The position numbers and the translations under genes were made by a program. A DNA stretch of 64,000 nt from Limanda limanda (lineage: Eukaryota; Chordata; Actinopteri; Pleuronectiformes; Pleuronectidae): contig NW_026870450.1 of assembly GCF_963576545.1 (NCBI RefSeq), forward strand, positions 232,962 through 296,961, read 5' to 3'. Below are positions 61,030 through 64,000 of the stretch, in pieces (the stretch's first letter is position 1; each line of letters opens with the position of its first letter). The notes under the pieces were generated by a model, which was not told the origin of the DNA, made no database searches, and worked only from the letters and a program-made list of their open reading frames with translations.

Positions 61030-61991
61030 TTGAATAACTTTTTTTGTGAAGGTCGGAGAGACTTGGAAAGTGGTTGCATCTGGACTAATTTGGGTCCTGC
61101 GGATCGATTGGTACCATCCCCGAGCTTGTACGACCTTCGGAAGAGGTCGACCGACGAAATTCCCCCAAATCTGAGGAGATATTCTTGAATAACTTTTTTT
61201 GTGAAGGTCGGAGAGACTTGCAAGTAGGCTCTACCCCCACTAAATGGGGTAGCGCGCATCGATCGGTACCATCCTTGAGCTTCTCCGACTTTCGGAAGGG
61301 TTAGGGTTAGGGTTAGGGATGAAAGCACATAGGAGAAAGAGATATTCTTGAATAACTTTTTTTGTGAAGGTCGGAGAGACTTGGAAAGTGGTTGCATCTG
61401 GACTAATTTGGGTCCTGCGGATCGATTGGTACCATCCCCGAGCTTGTACGACCTTCGGAAGAGGTCGACCGACGAAATTCCCCCAAATCTGAGGAGATAT
61501 TCTTGAATAACTTTTTTTGTGAAGGTCGGAGAGACTTGCAAGTAGGCTCTACCCCCACTAAATGGGGTTGCGCGCATCGATCAGTACCATCCTTGAGCTT
61601 CTCCGACTTTCGGAAGGGTTAGGGTTAGGGTTAGGGATGAAAGCACATAGGAGAAAGAGATATTCTTGAATAACTTTTTTTTTGAAGGTCGGAGAGACTT
61701 GCAAGTAGGCTCTACCCCCACTAAATGGGGTAGCGCGCATCGATCGGTACCATCTTTGAGCTTCTCCGACTTTCGGAAGGGTTAGGGTTAGGGTTAGGGA
61801 TGAAAGCACATAGGAGAAAGAGATATTCTTGAATAACTTTTTTTGTGAAGGTCGGAGAGACTTGCAAGTAGGCTCTACCCCCACTAAATGGGGTAGCGCG
61901 CATCGATCGGTACCATCCTTGAGCTTCTCCGACTTTCGGAAGGGTTAGGGTTAGGGTTAGGGATGAAAGCACATAGGAGAAAGAGATATTC

Positions 61992-62154
61992 TTGAATAAC
62001 TTTTTTTGTGAAGGTCGGAGAGACTTGCAAGTAGGCTCTACCCCCACTAAATGGGGTTGCGCGCATCGATCAGTACCATCCTTGAGCTTCTCCGACTTTC
62101 GGAAGGGTTAGGGTTAGGGTTAGGGATGAAAGCACATAGGAGAAAGAGATATTC
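61992..62154 (+). repeat. A monomer of the first-after-B type in fourth place of a run
   Basis: This unit has T67 and G81A, the pair otherwise typical of the first A after a B, but here it follows three A units (61503, 61666, 61829) and precedes the B at 62155. The equivalent unit in the related segment (19380) has A67 and G81. It probably marks an exchange or conversion breakpoint inside the run. Confidence 0.8.
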
Positions 62155-63911
62155 TTGAATAACTTTTTTTGTGAAGGTCGGAGAGACTTGGAAAGTGGTT
62201 GCATCTGGACTAATTTGGGTCCTGCGGATCGATTGGTACCATCCCCGAGCTTGTACGACCTTCGGAAGAGGTCGACCGACGAAATTCCCCCAAATCTGAG
62301 GAGATATTCTTGAATAACTTTTTTTGTGAAGGTCGGAGAGACTTGCAAGTAGGCTCTACCCCCACTAAATGGGGTTGCGCGCATCGATCAGTACCATCCT
62401 TGAGCTTCTCCGACTTTCGGAAGGGTTAGGGTTAGGGTTAGGGATGAAAGCACATAGGAGAAAGAGATATTCTTGAATAACTTTTTTTGTGAAGGTCGGA
62501 GAGACTTGGAAAGTGGTTGCATCTGGACTAATTTGGGTCCTGCGGATCGATTGGTACCATCCCCGAGCTTGTACGACCTTCGGAAGAGGTCGACCGACGA
62601 AATTCCCCCAAATCTGAGGAGATATTCTTGAATAACTTTTTTTGTGAAGGTCGGAGAGACTTGCAAGTAGGCTCTACCCCACTAAATGGGGTTGCGCGCA
62701 TCGATCAGTACCATCCTTGAGCTTCTCCGACTTTCGGAAGGGTTAGGGTTAGGGTTAGGGATGAAAGCACATAGGAGAAAGAGATATTCTTGAATAACTT
62801 TTTTTGTGAAGGTCGGAGAGACTTGCAAGTAGGCTCTACCCCCACTAAATGGGGTAGCGCGCATCGATCGGTACCATCCTTGAGCTTCTCCGACTTTCGG
62901 AAGGGTTAGGGTTAGGGTTAGGGATGAAAGCACATAGGAGAAAGAGATATTCTTGAATAACTTTTTTTGTGAAGGTCGGAGAGACTTGCAAGTAGGCTCT
63001 ACCCCACTAAATGGGGTAGCGCGCATCGATCGGTACCATCCTTGAGCTTCTCCGACTTTCGGAAGGGTTAGGGTTAGGGTTAGGGATGAAAGCACATAGG
63101 AGAAAGAGATATTCTTGAATAACTTTTTTTGTGAAGGTCGAGAGACTTGCAAGTAGGCTCTACCCCCACTAAATGGGGTAGCGCGCATCGATCGGTACCA
63201 TCCTTGAGCTTCTCCGACTTTCGGAAGGGTTAGGGTTAGGGTTAGGGATGAAAGCACATAGGAGAAAGAGATATTCTTGAATAACTTTTTTTGTGAAGGT
63301 CGGAGAGACTTGGAAAGTGGTTGCATCTGGACTAATTTGGGTCCTGCGGATCGATTGGTACCATCCCCGAGCTTGTACGACCTTCGGAAGAGGTCGACCG
63401 ACGAAATTCCCCCAAATCTGAGGAGATATTCTTGAATAACTTTTTTGTGAAGGTCGGAGAGACTTGCAAGTAGGCTCTACCCCCACTAAATGGGGTAGCG
63501 CGCATCGATCGGTACCATCCTTGAGCTTCTCCGACTTTCGGAAGGGTTAGGGTTAGGGTTAGGGATGAAAGCACATAGGAGAAAGAGATATTCTTGAATA
63601 ACTTTTTTTGTGAAGGTCGGAGAGACTTGGAAAGTGGTTGCATCTGGACTAATTTGGGTCCTGCGGATCGATTGGTACCATCCCCGAGCTTGTACGACCT
63701 TCGGAAGAGGTCGACCGACGAAATTCCCCCAAATCTGAGGAGATATTCTTGAATAACTTTTTTTGTGAAGGTCGGAGAGACTTGCAAGTAGGCTCTACCC
63801 CCACTAAATGGGGTTGCGCGCATCGATCAGTACCATCCTTGAGCTTCTCCGACTTTCGGAAGGGTTAGGGTTAGGGTTAGGGATGAAAGCACATAGGAGA
63901 AAGAGATATTC

Positions 63912-64000
63912 TTGAATAACTTTTTTTTTGAAGGTCGGAGAGACTTGCAAGTAGGCTCTACCCCCACTAAATGGGGTAGCGCGCATCGATCGGTACCATC
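63912..64000 (+). repeat. Partial A monomer at the window edge
   Basis: The first 89 bases of an A unit, with a T9 tract (GTG changed to TTG) and A67/G81. The same T9 tract is in the A units at 19054 and 61666, each of which also follows a T67/G81A unit. The array clearly continues to the right. Confidence 0.95.

Larger units (their letters stand above)
1..64000 (+). repeat. Two-monomer satellite array (A 163 bp, B 155 bp)
   Basis: The whole window is head-to-tail satellite with no interruption and no change of orientation. Unit starts are recognised by TTGAATAACT. There are 267 complete A, 132 complete B and a partial A at the right end. Summing 267x163, 132x155 and the 89-bp partial unit, then subtracting visible indels (42 bp from seven lost TTAGGG copies and 28 one-base deletions), gives 64000 exactly. 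Both monomers are near nucleosomal repeat length, which is common for eukaryotic satellites. Neither edge of the array is present, so its chromosomal location and total size are unknown. I did not recognise the monomers as a named satellite family. No stretch of 300 bases lacks repeat units. Confidence 0.98.
59908..64000 (+). repeat. Right-end segment with one-base homopolymer indels
   Basis: B starts: 59908, 60225, 61030, 61348, 62155, 62473, 63277, 63594; the final A (63912) is cut by the window edge. B 59908 has CTGCAG. One-base losses occur in B 59908 (C5 to C4), A 60380, 62628 and 62953 (C5 to C4), A 60868 (GGG to GG in the telomeric segment), A 63115 (one G of GGAG lost) and A 63432 (T7 to T6). 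Such losses are almost absent before 59.9 kb, apart from the recurrent B' form. A units 61666 and 63912 have a T9 tract. Confidence 0.87.

Noticed and set aside
1..64000. CRISPR array
   Set aside because: Repeats are regularly spaced, but there are no unique spacers: every part of each unit is repeated, and unit length and composition are those of a eukaryotic satellite.
1..64000. rDNA spacer, 5S gene or tRNA gene array
   Set aside because: I could not find a 5S internal control region, tRNA A/B boxes in a foldable gene, or any rRNA sequence in A or B.
1..64000. Transposable element insertion or inverted segment
   Set aside because: The unit walk accounts for all 64000 bases with every unit in the same orientation. 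No insertion, target-site duplication or strand switch remains.

Overview
The window is one uninterrupted, head-to-tail satellite DNA array that runs past both edges. I find no gene, RNA gene, transposon or single-copy DNA. It consists of two related monomers in a single orientation: A (163 bp) and B (155 bp). Walking the whole window gives 267 complete A, 132 complete B and a final partial A (63912-64000). The monomer lengths, corrected for the indels I could see, add up to exactly 64000, so the parse is complete. Both monomers are about 47-48% GC. Monomer position 1 is set at the TTGAATAACT with which the window opens.

A and B share a common origin. Positions 1-36 are identical, and positions 1-114 align without gaps at 90 of 114 bases. 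The tails differ, except for the last 9 bases. A's tail carries (GGGTTA)3GGG, three TTAGGG telomeric repeats that also form a minimal four-tract G-quadruplex motif. B has no telomeric sequence and instead carries a GTCGAC-centred hairpin. B is never next to another B: all 132 are single, separated by runs of 1-5 A. AAB is the commonest module (78 of 131 internal runs), then AB (34) and AAAAB (12).

Layout: 1-12348 holds two copies of a ~5.45-kb higher-order block, 6.9 kb apart. 12349-16675 holds shortened derivatives. 16676-21136 is rich in variants, including shortened telomeric segments. 21137-26566 contains a perfect 799-bp tandem duplication. 26567-51567 is very homogeneous and built from nested tandem duplications of 2086, 2885 and 5443 bp plus a ~5.7-kb copy 14.6 kb away. 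51568-59907 is rich in AB modules and in a B subtype with a CTGCAG site. 59908-64000 resembles 18.4-19.5 kb and carries a cluster of one-base homopolymer indels.

The sequence is eukaryotic heterochromatin, most plausibly subtelomeric, interstitial or pericentromeric. The TTAGGG motif suggests a lineage with vertebrate-type telomeres (animals, many fungi, Asparagales plants and others) rather than the TTTAGGG type of most plants, but the species cannot be told from the sequence. The open frames on the minus strand are by-products of the repeat and should not be annotated as genes.
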